Source of the DNA: Bacillota bacterium
GTDB taxonomy: Bacteria; Bacillota; Negativicutes; Sporomusales; Sporomusaceae
Length of the DNA stretch: 61,094 bases
Assembly (NCBI GenBank): GCA_023443285.1
Contig: JAEZVB010000133.1
Coordinates: 1 to 61,094 of the forward strand
Reading direction: 5' to 3'
The notes below the pieces were generated by a model that saw only the letters and a list, made by a program, of their open reading frames with translations, was not told the origin of the DNA and did no database searches. Positions 1 to 9,185 of this stretch are shown here, one piece after another. Numbering within the stretch: the first letter of the stretch is position 1; each line of letters opens with the position of its first letter. The position numbers and the translations under genes are program-made.

Positions 1-127
1 GGTTTGTTCACTGCACTAAGTTTTTTATTAGAGAAAAATATGTAGATAATTAGAGGAAAAAGGGAAAACAGTTAAGATGTAGAATAATGGCTCTAAGATA
101 TCAGTGGTTCCTGTGGGATGACCGATG

Positions 128-151
128 TTTTGTTCCATTTTGGGAACAAAA
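128..151. promoter_or_regulatory. Inverted repeat just upstream of the GGDEF/HD-GYP gene
   Basis: A perfect 9-bp inverted repeat (TTTTGTTCC / GGAACAAAA, 6-nt loop) abuts the AGGGAGGG ribosome site of the following gene. There is no T-run after it, so it is more likely an operator or an RNA hairpin affecting translation than a terminator. Bases 1-127 hold no gene that I can support. Confidence 0.4.
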
Positions 152-167
152 GGGAGGGAATTGAAAG

Positions 168-2879
168 ATGAATAAACATAAAAATTCGTTGCGGTTATTA
201 ATTATAATCTCTTTTATTTTACTCATAATAATGACCTTTAGTATTATTGGGTTTTACATCTTTTTTAGCTGGAAAGAAAGTGCTCACCAAATGGTTGCGA
301 AAATTCAAAATAACACAAATACAAATATACTTAGGCAAATCGAGAGATTGATAGATATACCTTTGAATATTAACAAGGCAACATATATGCCGATTCAAAG
401 TAAAATTGTGGATATAGATAACGATGACGAACGGGATGTATTTTTTTCTAGTGTCATAGAATCAAGTAGTGAAGAAGTCTATAGCTTCAGCTACGGCACT
501 GAAAATGGTGAATATTATGGCGCACGTCGAAATGTAGACAATAGAAGTGAAATCATTAGAAACAATGAACAGACAAACGGAAAATCCCGTTATTATTCTA
601 CCAGTAAAGATCTTAGGGCTGAGGACATTGTTACAGAAACCGGTAAGTTTGATGTAAGAACAAGGGTTTGGTATAAAATTGCAAAAGAAAAAAAAGAGCC
701 GGTATTCTCACCAATTTATAAGCATTTTGTGATGGATGACTTAGCTATTTCAGCGGCTTATCCAATTTATCATAAAGATGTTTTCCTGGGAGTTATAGGA
801 ACGCATATTACTCTTTCGAAGATTAACCACTACTTGAAAGAATTGACAAAAGATAATGTGGCTACTGCATATATTATAGAAAAAAACTCTGGCTATTTTG
901 TGGCAAACTCACGTGGAATACCCAACTTTGAAATGGTACAAGAAAACGAAATAAAAAGAACTTCGGTTAATGAGGTCGATGAAAGATTTATAATTGAAGC
1001 TTATAACAACTACTTGCAGAGCTCAAATAATACCTTTGTAATTAAAAAAACAAATGACAATTATCATGTACAGTTAACGGAATATAAAAAAGAGGGATTA
1101 GACTGGTTAATCATAACAGCTATTCCTGAAAGTCCATTTATGGCTAAGATCAACAGAAGTATACAAATATCAATATTAATATCAATTATTGCAATTGTTG
1201 TAGCCATACTTTTATATATGAAAAGTACAAAGGTGATTTTTAGACCGATTGATATTCTAATAAGTACTACGGAAAGGTTTTCGGAGGGTGACTTTTCGAA
1301 AAGAGCAGATGTATTCAGAAATGACGAAATTGGTAAACTGGCTATGGCATTTAACAATATGGCAGACCAATTAAATCATTTAATAGGTACGCTTGAAGAA
1401 AAAGTAGCAACTAGGACAAGCGAGTTAGAGAAAGTAAATGGGGAACTGAAAAATAGCGAAGAGAATATACGCCTTATTCTTGACTCGACCGCTGAAGCGA
1501 TATATGGTATTGACCTCGATGGAAACTGCATCTTCTGTAATGCCAGTTGTTTAAAAATACTTAAATATAAGGAACAAGATGAGTTAATCGGAAAAAACAT
1601 GCATAACCTCATCCATCATAAGAGCATAGACGGAAGTCCTCTTACGCAAAAGGAATGTAAAATTTATCGGGCAATAAGTAAAGGGGAGGGAACTCATGTA
1701 GATAATGAGGTATTTTGGCGAGCTGATGGAACCAGTTTTTTAGCGGAATACTATGCTTATCCTCAATGCCGGGATGGCAAAGTTGTAGGTGCCGTAGTAA
1801 CATTTATGGATATAACAGAGAGAAAAAAGTCAGAGGAAGAAATCCTTTATCTCAGCTATCATGATCAGCTAACAGGTCTATATAACAGGCGATATTTTGA
1901 ACAAGAGCTAAGACGGTTAGACAATGAGCATTTTCTGCCGCTGACAATAATTATGGGTGACATGAATGGTTTGAAACTTATCAATGATTCTTTAGGACAT
2001 AGCGTTGGGGATCAGCTTCTAAAAAAAGCTGCAGACGTATTAACAAATGGCTTTAGAGTGAACGATATTATTGCTAGAATAGGCGGAGATGAATTTGTCA
2101 TTATTTTACCAAGAACGAGTAGTGATGAAGCCAATGAGCTAATTAAGAAAATTAAAAATAGAACTGCTAAGGAAAAAGTTGGCGCAGTGAGCGTATCTAT
2201 TTCATTTGGCTATGAGACAAAATATAGCCAGGACGAAAATATTGGAGATATTTTAAAAAAAGCCGAAGAGGTCATGTATAAGGCAAAACTTTTTGAAAGC
2301 CCAAGCATGAGAGGAAAAACAATAAATGCGATTATTAGCACCTTACATGAGAAGAGCCCAAGAGAAGAAGCTCATTCGCGTATAGTATCAGATTTGTGTC
2401 AGCAAATAGGGGAAGCCTTAGGATTGTCTGAAGACGATATTAAGGAGCTTAAAGTCGTCGGACTCCTTCACGACATAGGAAAGATAGCTATAGAAGAAAG
2501 TACATTGAGTAAGCCGGAAAAATTAACAGATGTTGAGTGGGAAGAAGTAAAGCGTCATCCGGAAATTGGCTACAGAATATTAAGTACTGTCAATGAGACA
2601 TCGGCAATGGCGGAATATGTGTTGGCACATCATGAAAGATGGGATGGAAAGGGATATCCCAAGGGGCTAAGGCAAACAGAAATACCACTTCAATCAAGAA
2701 TAATAGCAATAGCTGACGCATATGAAGCCATGACAAGTGGAAGAAACCACAAAAATGCAATCTCGCAAAAAGAGGTTATAGTAGAATTAACAGATAATGC
2801 TGGAACCCAGTTTGATCCAGTATTAGTCAAGGTATTTATCGAGAAGGTGCTAGGTGATGGTGAAAAAGAACTAATGTAA
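168..2879 (+). CDS. Membrane sensor with Cache, HAMP, PAS, GGDEF and HD-GYP domains (c-di-GMP turnover)
   Basis: A 903-residue protein predicted to make and/or degrade cyclic di-GMP in response to an extracellular signal. Order seen: a transmembrane segment near residues 8-33, a large extracytoplasmic region with the layout of a double Cache domain to about 330, a second membrane segment near 335-352, HAMP, PAS (about 430-555), GGDEF (intact RIGGDEF near 638) and HD-GYP (HDIGK near 767, HHERWDGKGYP near 820). Both catalytic signatures are intact, so it could act as cyclase, phosphodiesterase or both. The ATG follows AGGGAGGG at good spacing. It appears monocistronic. The ligand of the sensor region cannot be read from sequence. 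Confidence 0.93.
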   Translation: MNKHKNSLRLLIIISFILLIIMTFSIIGFYIFFSWKESAHQMVAKIQNNTNTNILRQIERLIDIPLNINKATYMPIQSKIVDIDNDDERDVFFSSVIESSSEEVYSFSYGTENGEYYGARRNVDNRSEIIRNNEQTNGKSRYYSTSKDLRAEDIVTETGKFDVRTRVWYKIAKEKKEPVFSPIYKHFVMDDLAISAAYPIYHKDVFLGVIGTHITLSKINHYLKELTKDNVATAYIIEKNSGYFVANSRGIPNFEMVQENEIKRTSVNEVDERFIIEAYNNYLQSSNNTFVIKKTNDNYHVQLTEYKKEGLDWLIITAIPESPFMAKINRSIQISILISIIAIVVAILLYMKSTKVIFRPIDILISTTERFSEGDFSKRADVFRNDEIGKLAMAFNNMADQLNHLIGTLEEKVATRTSELEKVNGELKNSEENIRLILDSTAEAIYGIDLDGNCIFCNASCLKILKYKEQDELIGKNMHNLIHHKSIDGSPLTQKECKIYRAISKGEGTHVDNEVFWRADGTSFLAEYYAYPQCRDGKVVGAVVTFMDITERKKSEEEILYLSYHDQLTGLYNRRYFEQELRRLDNEHFLPLTIIMGDMNGLKLINDSLGHSVGDQLLKKAADVLTNGFRVNDIIARIGGDEFVIILPRTSSDEANELIKKIKNRTAKEKVGAVSVSISFGYETKYSQDENIGDILKKAEEVMYKAKLFESPSMRGKTINAIISTLHEKSPREEAHSRIVSDLCQQIGEALGLSEDDIKELKVVGLLHDIGKIAIEESTLSKPEKLTDVEWEEVKRHPEIGYRILSTVNETSAMAEYVLAHHERWDGKGYPKGLRQTEIPLQSRIIAIADAYEAMTSGRNHKNAISQKEVIVELTDNAGTQFDPVLVKVFIEKVLGDGEKELM

Positions 2880-2961
2880 AGCAACTATCATCTGGCATAT
2901 CCATAGCATCATATCCGTTTCGTGCTGAGCCATGATGCTATTAAACAGGAGGTAAATTATT

Positions 2962-3969
2962 ATGCAGACTGTAACATTAGGGAAAACAGGGCTGGTTGTA
3001 AGTAAAAATGGCTTTGGTGCACTTCCTATCCAGCGTATTTCAAAAAAAGATGCTGTGTATTTACTGCAGAAAGCACTTTATAACGGGATCAATTATTTTG
3101 ATTCAGCAAGAATGTACTCAGACAGTGAGGAAAAACTTGGCGCCGCTTTTTCCTATACGCGAGATAAAACTATTATCAGTACAAAAACAGGAGCACAAAC
3201 GGCAGAGAGTTTCTGGAAGGAGTTAAATCAGAGTCTCAAAAACCTACAGACAGATTACATCGATATATACCAGTTCCATAATCCGGCTTTTTGCCCAAAA
3301 CCGGGTGATGAATCCGGCCTCTATGATGCAATGCTAGAGGCAAAAACACAGGGAAAAATCCGTTTTATTGGGATTACAAACCATAGACTCGGAGTAGCAA
3401 AAGAGGCGATAGAATCAAATCTGTATGATACGCTGCAGTTTCCATTTTGCTATCTTGCAGCTGATGCTGATATGGAAATCGTGAAAGCCTGTAAGGAAAA
3501 TAACATGGGGTTTATCGCCATGAAAGCCTTATCTGGAGGACTGATTACAGATTCAGCGATGGCCTATGCCTATCTTGCACAGTTTAGCCATGTTGCGCCA
3601 ATTTGGGGTATACAGCGAGAAAATGAACTGGATGAATTCCTATCCTATAATGATAACCCGCCTGCTTTGACAGAACAAATGAAAAAACAGATTGAACATG
3701 ACAAAAAGGCGATTGCCGGTGATTTCTGCCGGAGCTGTGGATATTGCATGCCTTGTCCGGCGGGAATTGAAATCAGCAACTGTGCAAGGATGAGTCTTAT
3801 GCTCCGCCGTGCCCCACAAGATAATTTTCTTACAATAGATTGGCAGGATAAAATGAAGAAGATTGAGAATTGTATTCACTGTAATGAGTGCATTAGTAAA
3901 TGTCCATATGGACTAAACACTCCGGAATTATTGCAAAAAAATTATGAGGATTATAAGACGTTTTTATAA
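2962..3969 (+). CDS. Aldo/keto reductase with C-terminal 4Fe-4S ferredoxin domain
   Basis: A 335-residue cytosolic oxidoreductase. The N-terminal two thirds is an aldo/keto reductase barrel with the expected Asp and Tyr (FDSARMYSDSE near residue 48), Lys (STKTGAQ) and His (QFHNP). The C-terminal third carries two cysteine clusters, CRSCGYCMPC and CIHCNECISKC, typical of a ferredoxin-like 4Fe-4S module. Such fusions are common in anaerobes and probably use low-potential electrons, but the substrate is not predictable. It starts at an ATG after AGGAGG and ends before a terminator-like hairpin. The upstream spacer has a short inverted repeat (TAGCATCAT / ATGATGCTA) of unknown role. Confidence 0.9.
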   Translation: MQTVTLGKTGLVVSKNGFGALPIQRISKKDAVYLLQKALYNGINYFDSARMYSDSEEKLGAAFSYTRDKTIISTKTGAQTAESFWKELNQSLKNLQTDYIDIYQFHNPAFCPKPGDESGLYDAMLEAKTQGKIRFIGITNHRLGVAKEAIESNLYDTLQFPFCYLAADADMEIVKACKENNMGFIAMKALSGGLITDSAMAYAYLAQFSHVAPIWGIQRENELDEFLSYNDNPPALTEQMKKQIEHDKKAIAGDFCRSCGYCMPCPAGIEISNCARMSLMLRRAPQDNFLTIDWQDKMKKIENCIHCNECISKCPYGLNTPELLQKNYEDYKTFL

Positions 3970-4057
3970 ACATAAACAAGGATGTAACCATGAAAGTATA
4001 AAATCAGATATCAGGTGAAACTATATGAAGATTACAACGAATAAGAAGGTCGAAATG

Positions 4058-4098
4058 AGCCGGCTGAGGTATGCTAAATCACCTTAATCGGCTTTTTC
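4058..4098 (+). terminator. Probable terminator of the aldo/keto reductase gene
   Basis: An imperfect hairpin (AGCCG...GAGGT pairing with ACCTTAAT..CGGCT) is followed by TTTTTCC. The rest of the 200-bp gap shows nothing else clear. Confidence 0.5.
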
Positions 4099-4173
4099 CT
4101 GTAAGTAGATGAGGCAATATTTTGCTTTTCGATCTGTTGTCAGAATGATTGGTTAAGGACAAGGGTGATATAA

Positions 4174-5400
4174 GTGAAGAAATATATCTTGGGTTTTATG
4201 CTTTTTTGTGGCGTCGTAATTATGGGTCTCTTACTTGTGCCTAAGGCAATACAGAACGGTTATGATACTGATGTGGGGCAAATCATGCATGTGGTTACGG
4301 CAGATATGAAGCATGAACGTACGATTTCATGGAAAACAAAAAAATTAGATGAACCAGTATATCTAGAAATTCGCCCCAAACAATCTAAAAATGTCTCAAG
4401 AATCAATGCTCAGTTGACAGAATTGCCTTCATATAATGGCAGTCACTTTGTTCTTTATACTGTCCATATTACCAATCTTGCAGCTGGTACTGATTATGAA
4501 TATCGTATATCTGTTGGCAAACGGCAGTCGGCTTGGAAGGAGTTCAAGACAGAACCGGAGTCGACAGCGTATAAGACAATTATTTTTGGTGATTCCCAGG
4601 CATTAGATTATGCAAATTGGGCGAAAACCGCTCAGACAGCATGGGAAAAACATGCTGATGCAGCATTTTTTATTACTATGGGTGATCTCGTAGACAATGG
4701 GCAAGACGATTCGCAGTGGAATGCTTGGGTTGATGGAGCAGCAAATCTTTTAGCAGCAATACCGGTAGCACCGGTCATGGGAAATCATGAAGCCTATAGT
4801 CTTGACTGGAAGATGGCCAAACCTGATTACTATCTCTCGCTTTTTGCTCTGCCGGAGAATGGGCCGACAGGCCTAAAACGCTTCGCGTATTCCTACGATT
4901 ATGGCGATGTGCATTTTAGCGTACTTAATACACAGCAAAATGAGTTAGGTAGCTGGTATCCTGATTTACTAGTGCAACAAAAGACGTGGCTTGAAAAAGA
5001 CCTTGCCGGAACTCAGAAAAAGTGGAAAGTAATTCTTATGCATCGTGGTGTATGGGAATATCCATTTAATGGTCCGCTGGATGTGAATGGGAAAACCTTT
5101 GTTCCATTGATTGATAAATATCATGTTGATCTCGTATTTACGGCGCATGTGCATTCTTACGCACGCACGAAGGCATTAAGAAATGGTAGCCCTGATCCTT
5201 CTGGTACTATCTATATTACGACAGGACGCAGTGGTGAGAAGGTATGGGAAAAATCACCTAAAAAACCGATGGATGAGTTTTACTACAATCCGCTTGATAT
5301 GCCGAATTACCTTGTGTTAGAAGCTGCGAAGGAGGTACTTAAAGTAACTGCTTTTAAACAAAACGGTGAGCTTTTTGATCAGACAGAGATAAAAAAATAG
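4174..5400 (+). CDS. Exported or membrane-anchored metallophosphoesterase, purple acid phosphatase-like
   Basis: A 408-residue protein with an N-terminal hydrophobic signal/anchor (about residues 4-22), a fibronectin-like domain of the kind that precedes purple acid phosphatases (about 35-135), and a calcineurin-type metallophosphoesterase domain. Metal-site motifs seen in order are FGDSQ, GDLVDNG, GNHEA, LMHRG and HVHSY. It probably hydrolyses phosphate esters outside the cytoplasm; the substrate is unknown. The start is GTG after AAGGACAAGGG. It is a single gene converging on the minus-strand L,D-transpeptidase, with a shared terminator between them. Confidence 0.88.
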   Translation: MKKYILGFMLFCGVVIMGLLLVPKAIQNGYDTDVGQIMHVVTADMKHERTISWKTKKLDEPVYLEIRPKQSKNVSRINAQLTELPSYNGSHFVLYTVHITNLAAGTDYEYRISVGKRQSAWKEFKTEPESTAYKTIIFGDSQALDYANWAKTAQTAWEKHADAAFFITMGDLVDNGQDDSQWNAWVDGAANLLAAIPVAPVMGNHEAYSLDWKMAKPDYYLSLFALPENGPTGLKRFAYSYDYGDVHFSVLNTQQNELGSWYPDLLVQQKTWLEKDLAGTQKKWKVILMHRGVWEYPFNGPLDVNGKTFVPLIDKYHVDLVFTAHVHSYARTKALRNGSPDPSGTIYITTGRSGEKVWEKSPKKPMDEFYYNPLDMPNYLVLEAAKEVLKVTAFKQNGELFDQTEIKK

Positions 5401-5408
5401 GAAAAATT

Positions 5409-5445
5409 AAACGGCCTCACCCTTACTACCGGGTTGAGGCCGTTT
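5409..5445. terminator. Bidirectional terminator between convergent genes
   Basis: A strong hairpin (AAACGGCCTCA...TGAGGCCGTTT, with extra CCC/GGG pairs) lies between the phosphoesterase and the convergent L,D-transpeptidase gene. Confidence 0.85.
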
Positions 5446-5468
5446 GAATTTTCACAGTTCGCTTTCAT

Positions 5469-6134
5469 TTATTCTGCAACGACAACTTTAGTGCCGATGG
5501 AAATTTGCTCTTTTAACTCCGCTACATCGGCATTATTCATCCGAATACATCCTTCTGATGCCATAGTTCTTATTGAGCTTGGGTCATGCGTGCCATGAAT
5601 CCCAATACCAGACCATTCTCCTGTATCTAAGGAAATGAACCATGGCCCATAGGCTCCTTCGATTTCACCGTTACCATCATTAAAATCATGGGTCCAGTAA
5701 CTAGAACCAACAATTTCGTTAACCTTAAACTCGCCTGTAGGAGTAGTCATATCACCTACTCGTTGCTTCTGACCAGGATTTTTTCCAACTGCTACATCAT
5801 AGTTTTTTATTTCTTTTGCATCTTTATATAAATATAATTTATATAAAGATTTGTCAACTATAATCAGCAATGGTTCGCTTTTTATTATTTCGTTATATAG
5901 TTCTGCTTCCTGAGATATTGGTGGTTTAGCTTCGTTGTTTTGGATTTTGTCAGGAGATTTTATTGTTTTCTGAGAAGTTGATGGTTTAGTTTCAGTGTTT
6001 TGAATTTTGTCAGGAAATTTTGTTGTTTCCTGAGATATTGACGGTTTAGGTGCGGCTAAGCAGACTGAGACCAGCAATGATGAAAATATAAAAATGAGAG
6101 ATAAAACCTTGAAGAATTTTTTTTGTTTATACAT
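5469..6134 (-). CDS. L,D-transpeptidase (YkuD family), secreted
   Basis: A 221-residue exported enzyme that probably makes 3-3 peptidoglycan crosslinks or attaches proteins to peptidoglycan. It has a signal peptide (KKFFKVLSLIFIF... ending near CLAAP), then a linker with three copies of a roughly 18-residue Pro/Ser/Lys/Gln repeat (cores PSISQE, PSTSQK, PPISQE), then a YkuD domain. The active-site signature HGTHDPSS...ASEGCIRM places the catalytic Cys near residue 196. An upstream in-frame ATG at 6146 touches the AAAGG motif, so the ATG at 6134, with about 12 nt spacing, is the better start. The repeated linker probably spans the wall. Confidence 0.9.
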   Translation of the reverse strand: MYKQKKFFKVLSLIFIFSSLLVSVCLAAPKPSISQETTKFPDKIQNTETKPSTSQKTIKSPDKIQNNEAKPPISQEAELYNEIIKSEPLLIIVDKSLYKLYLYKDAKEIKNYDVAVGKNPGQKQRVGDMTTPTGEFKVNEIVGSSYWTHDFNDGNGEIEGAYGPWFISLDTGEWSGIGIHGTHDPSSIRTMASEGCIRMNNADVAELKEQISIGTKVVVAE

Positions 6135-6252
6135 TATGATCGGCATCCTTTAATTTGTTTTATATTGTATACTTCGCTAATTTTATAGATAATCCTATAT
6201 AATATGATGAAAAATTACAAAAAATTTGAAGGATTAGAAAAGGTTAGAAAGT

Positions 6253-6282
6253 GCTTCATTTAAAAAGGCTTCATTTAAAAAG
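6253..6282. repeat. Perfect tandem 15-bp duplication
   Basis: GCTTCATTTAAAAAG occurs twice head to tail in the upstream region of the L,D-transpeptidase gene. It looks like a simple recent duplication. Confidence 0.8.
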
Positions 6283-6304
6283 CCTTACTACGGTTTGGAT
6301 AGCA

Positions 6305-6337
6305 TAAAAAAAACACGACTATTACAAGCCGTGTTTT
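6305..6337 (-). terminator. Terminator of the MarR-CDF operon
   Basis: On the minus strand the hairpin AAAACACGG...CGTGTTTT is followed by a run of eight T, about 60 bp past the stop of the cation exporter. Confidence 0.85.
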
Positions 6338-6397
6338 CTGTTATATGTATATATTTAATTATTTATTATCTGCCTAATTTAATAGAAAGTGGTTTTA

Positions 6398-7270
6398 TCA
6401 TACATCGCAATGAAATCCAAACGGTTCTATCTGAATTGTAATGTTCGTTAGCTCAAACTTATCTCGTAACAACAGTACTGCCGTGTTTAAAACTGCTTGG
6501 GGAGGTTTGTCTGCTTCAATCGTCAAATGGCAGCTGAGATAGTAAATCCCAGATGTAATGGTCCAGAGCCTAAGGTTATGTACATCGATAACTCCGTTTA
6601 TTTCGAAGAGGCTAGTATTTACATCATTGGTATTTAACGATTTGGGCTTTCCTTCCATAAGAATATGCAAGGACTCCTTGACTACGTTGAAAGCTCCCCG
6701 AGAAATTATAAGTGCCACAATTCCGCTAATAATAGGATCTGCCAGATAGAGTGAGAAATGCATAATTAGTAAGCCGGCAATGATTACTCCTACTGAGCTG
6801 ATTGCATCGCCAATTACATGTAGATAAGCGCTGCGAGCGTTAATATTAGTTTTTACGTCGCTTTCCTTCAATAATGCCCAGGCACTGACTAGATTCGCCA
6901 GTAAACCTATTACTGCAATGAGTATCATGGTTTCACTTTGAACAGACTGCGGATGGAGGGTTCTTTGGTACGCCTCGTAAAAGATAGATGTAGCAATCAG
7001 TAGTAAAGTAATGCCATTGAAGAGAGCGGCAAGAACTTCAAAACGATGATATCCGAAAGGTTTGCTATCAGAGGGGGGGCGCTTTGCAGCCCAAAAAGCA
7101 AGTAGACTAATAAAGAGCGAACTTACATCACTAAGCATGTGTCCCGAGTCTGACAAAAGTGCTAGGCTATTTGTAAGTATACCTCCCCAGAACTCCAGAA
7201 TCATGATAACGGTAGTGGAAATTAGTGCGATTCCAAGTCCTTTAGGACTATTTTTTGTGTGGTTATGCAT
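6398..7270 (-). CDS. Cation diffusion facilitator (CDF) metal exporter, CzcD/ZitB-like
   Basis: A 290-residue inner-membrane proton antiporter for divalent metals such as Zn, Co, Cd or Fe. Six membrane helices are expected. The metal-site residues are visible in helix 2 (DSGHMLSD, Asp41/His44/Asp48) and helix 5 (HVIGD). A cytoplasmic C-terminal domain follows from about residue 205. It begins 17 bp after the MarR-type gene, so the two are almost certainly one transcript and MarR probably controls the exporter. The metal specificity cannot be fixed from the sequence. Confidence 0.92.
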   Translation of the reverse strand: MHNHTKNSPKGLGIALISTTVIMILEFWGGILTNSLALLSDSGHMLSDVSSLFISLLAFWAAKRPPSDSKPFGYHRFEVLAALFNGITLLLIATSIFYEAYQRTLHPQSVQSETMILIAVIGLLANLVSAWALLKESDVKTNINARSAYLHVIGDAISSVGVIIAGLLIMHFSLYLADPIISGIVALIISRGAFNVVKESLHILMEGKPKSLNTNDVNTSLFEINGVIDVHNLRLWTITSGIYYLSCHLTIEADKPPQAVLNTAVLLLRDKFELTNITIQIEPFGFHCDV

Positions 7271-7287
7271 AATTACACCCCTGGTTT

Positions 7288-7701
7288 CTAAAATGTATGT
7301 TTATTAATTTTTCTTAATAGTGCGAGGAACTGTATAGATTCATCCTCTGACAACACGGATAATATTTGCTCAGTTAAGTGGTTATGGTAGTCATGATGCT
7401 CGCGGTAAGCGATAAGGCCTTTTTCGGTCAAACTAATTAGGTACATTCTCCTGTCAGCTTTTACTGATTCACGTTGTGCGTACTGATTTTTTTCCAATCG
7501 ATCCACTGTTACGGTAGTGGTACCTGTGGTAACACCAAGTTTCTCAGATAGACTCTTCATGTTCATCGAGCCATATTGCCCTAAAGCTTCTATTGCGTGG
7601 GCTTCAGCAACAGTAAGTTCGCTTGACTTTATGACAGAGTTTTCCCACGACGCAAATCCATTGTAAAACGAAAATAGTTCATTTGTAAGTTCAGAAGTCA
7701 T
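7288..7701 (-). CDS. MarR-family transcriptional regulator
   Basis: A 137-residue winged-helix regulator. The helix-turn-helix region is MKSLSEKLGVTTGTTTVTVD and the wing includes RESVKADRRMYLISLT, the usual MarR DR.. signature. It is the first gene of an operon with the CDF exporter, so a role as metal- or ligand-responsive repressor of that exporter is inferred. No cysteine cluster is visible. A short palindrome about 50 bp upstream is a candidate operator. Confidence 0.9.
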   Translation of the reverse strand: MTSELTNELFSFYNGFASWENSVIKSSELTVAEAHAIEALGQYGSMNMKSLSEKLGVTTGTTTVTVDRLEKNQYAQRESVKADRRMYLISLTEKGLIAYREHHDYHNHLTEQILSVLSEDESIQFLALLRKINKHTF

Positions 7702-7749
7702 AGATATCCCTCGCTTAATTTGATTGTATTATTATTTGATATATCTATA

Positions 7750-7764
7750 GTTTGAAATTCAAAC
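7750..7764. promoter_or_regulatory. Candidate MarR operator palindrome
   Basis: GTTTGAA-A-TTCAAAC is a 15-bp palindrome with a single central base, upstream of the MarR-CDF operon. Its size and position fit autoregulation, but this is inference. Confidence 0.4.
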
Positions 7765-7812
7765 ATAATCTAAACTGATTATATGTCTTTCCAATTAATC
7801 TTGTCAATATAT

Positions 7813-7840
7813 ACCAACGAGATTCTAAACCAACGAGATT
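7813..7840. repeat. Two direct copies of a 12-mer
   Basis: ACCAACGAGATT occurs at 7813 and 7829 with a 4-bp spacer, between the MarR operon and the bacterioferritin terminator. The function is unknown. Confidence 0.6.
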
Positions 7841-7891
7841 TAGCAATTGGAAATGAAGCTTGGAATTTCGAGATGCGGAGATGAAAATATT

Positions 7892-7937
7892 AAAATGCCT
7901 AAGGCCTCACTGACTTGTAGTGAGCCTTAGGCATTTT
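7892..7937 (-). terminator. Terminator of the bacterioferritin gene
   Basis: A long hairpin (AAAATGCCTAAGGC.TCAC / GTGA.GCCTTAGGCATTTT) lies downstream of the stop at 7999. Confidence 0.85.
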
Positions 7938-7998
7938 AGGTAAATAGAAGATGTACGCATTAGTAGTAAAAATACTCAGATAAAGCTTGTCGATCTTT

Positions 7999-8466
7999 TT
8001 ATCCTACCTGGGTTGACAAAAAGATAGGGAGAGTCATGTGTGATATCTGGTCTTGTAATTCTTCGATTTTGTCAATATGGTCATCTTCTTCATTTAAAAT
8101 GTCTTCTAACATCTCGCGTGTAGCGAAGTCATTTACGTCTCCTGCTAGCTTTATTGCGGCATTGTAAGCAGCAATTGTACTTTCTTCTGCGGCGTGATCA
8201 TTCTCTAATTGCTTACTAACATCACTGCCAACCTGTACTTGGGCGAGACTAGAAACAATAGGTATTCCTTCTAAAAAAAGTATTCTAGCGATGAGTTTTT
8301 CAGCATGCTTCATTTCGTCTATGGCACGTTTTTCAAAGCGAGAATGCAGTTTTTCATAGCCCCAGTTGGCACACATTTCGGAATGTACAATATATTGATT
8401 GATAGCACTTAATTCGTCTGCCAGTAATGAGTTTAGAGTATCAATTAGCTTCGGATTGCCTTTCAT
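7999..8466 (-). CDS. bfr: Bacterioferritin
   Basis: A 155-residue iron-storage protein that assembles into a 24-subunit shell. Ferroxidase-site residues are visible: Glu18 (ADELSAINQY), Glu51 and His54 (DEMKHAEK), and the second Glu pair and His in ILNEEDDHIDKIEEL. The methionine that ligates heme in bacterioferritins is present in DEMKHAEK. The length matches the family. It is a single gene with its own terminator. Iron storage also limits peroxide damage, which fits an anaerobe that carries several peroxide-handling proteins. Confidence 0.93.
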   Translation of the reverse strand: MKGNPKLIDTLNSLLADELSAINQYIVHSEMCANWGYEKLHSRFEKRAIDEMKHAEKLIARILFLEGIPIVSSLAQVQVGSDVSKQLENDHAAEESTIAAYNAAIKLAGDVNDFATREMLEDILNEEDDHIDKIEELQDQISHMTLPIFLSTQVG

Positions 8467-8580
8467 TGGCTAATCACTCTCCCCTTTGCAATAGTAATAC
8501 ATTACATGTATTCACCGACAATACAATTATTGCCTGGAAATAATTGTATGCAAATTTTGGGTTAAGCTAAAATATAATCT

Positions 8581-9003
8581 TTAATACCGAATAAGAACTA
8601 TTCCAGACACGATTAGTAATCCGGCAATGATTTTAGAAATTGTCACCTTTTCTCCAAAGATTATTATACCTAACACAAGGGCAACAAGCGGAAAAGCTGA
8701 GACAATAGGAGACACTCGACTTATTTCACCAAATTTAAGCGCATAATAATAAGCTAACTGTCCTAGTAGTGCGGCGCAAATTCCTTCCAAACCGATAAAT
8801 GCAATATCTTTCGCAGCGGCACTAGCAATTAGCCCCCACTGTCCCCTGATAGTGACCACGACAACTAGTAATACACTAATAATCATGCTGCGTATAGTCA
8901 ATGCCGCTAACGGTTGGAGATCACCTAATCCTAATTTGCCGAGAACCGGGGCAATCCCCCAAAACACCATCGCTATTCCTGCAAATATATAATCATTCAT
9001 CAT
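8581..9003 (-). CDS. Half-size EamA-type (drug/metabolite transporter superfamily) membrane protein
   Basis: A 140-residue protein with about five hydrophobic helices and a single EamA repeat, ending in the typical FGEKVTISKIIAGLLIVSGI segment. Full-length EamA transporters have two such repeats, so this one probably works as a dimer, like the small multidrug resistance and YdcZ-like proteins. The substrate is unknown. The gene stands alone; the minus-strand start at 9003 has a modest ribosome site (GAGAGGA). Confidence 0.85.
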   Translation of the reverse strand: MMNDYIFAGIAMVFWGIAPVLGKLGLGDLQPLAALTIRSMIISVLLVVVVTIRGQWGLIASAAAKDIAFIGLEGICAALLGQLAYYYALKFGEISRVSPIVSAFPLVALVLGIIIFGEKVTISKIIAGLLIVSGIVLIRY

Positions 9004-9185
9004 ACATTATCCTCTCATTTATAATACCTATAGGATTTAATAGTTCGGTATGTTTGAAACTTTCCCTACCAAGTCTAGTGCCAACTTCTTACTTCAATAG
9101 TTTTCTTATTTTCTGCCAACACTAAAATTACCAAGCGCTGAAAACTTCAATTTGGGTAACACTATCGTTAGGAGGTGCTTTTGAT

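Noticed and set aside
60..167. c-di-GMP riboswitch upstream of the GGDEF/HD-GYP gene
   Set aside because: The conserved GEMM core and tetraloop-receptor segments are not present; only a simple hairpin is seen.
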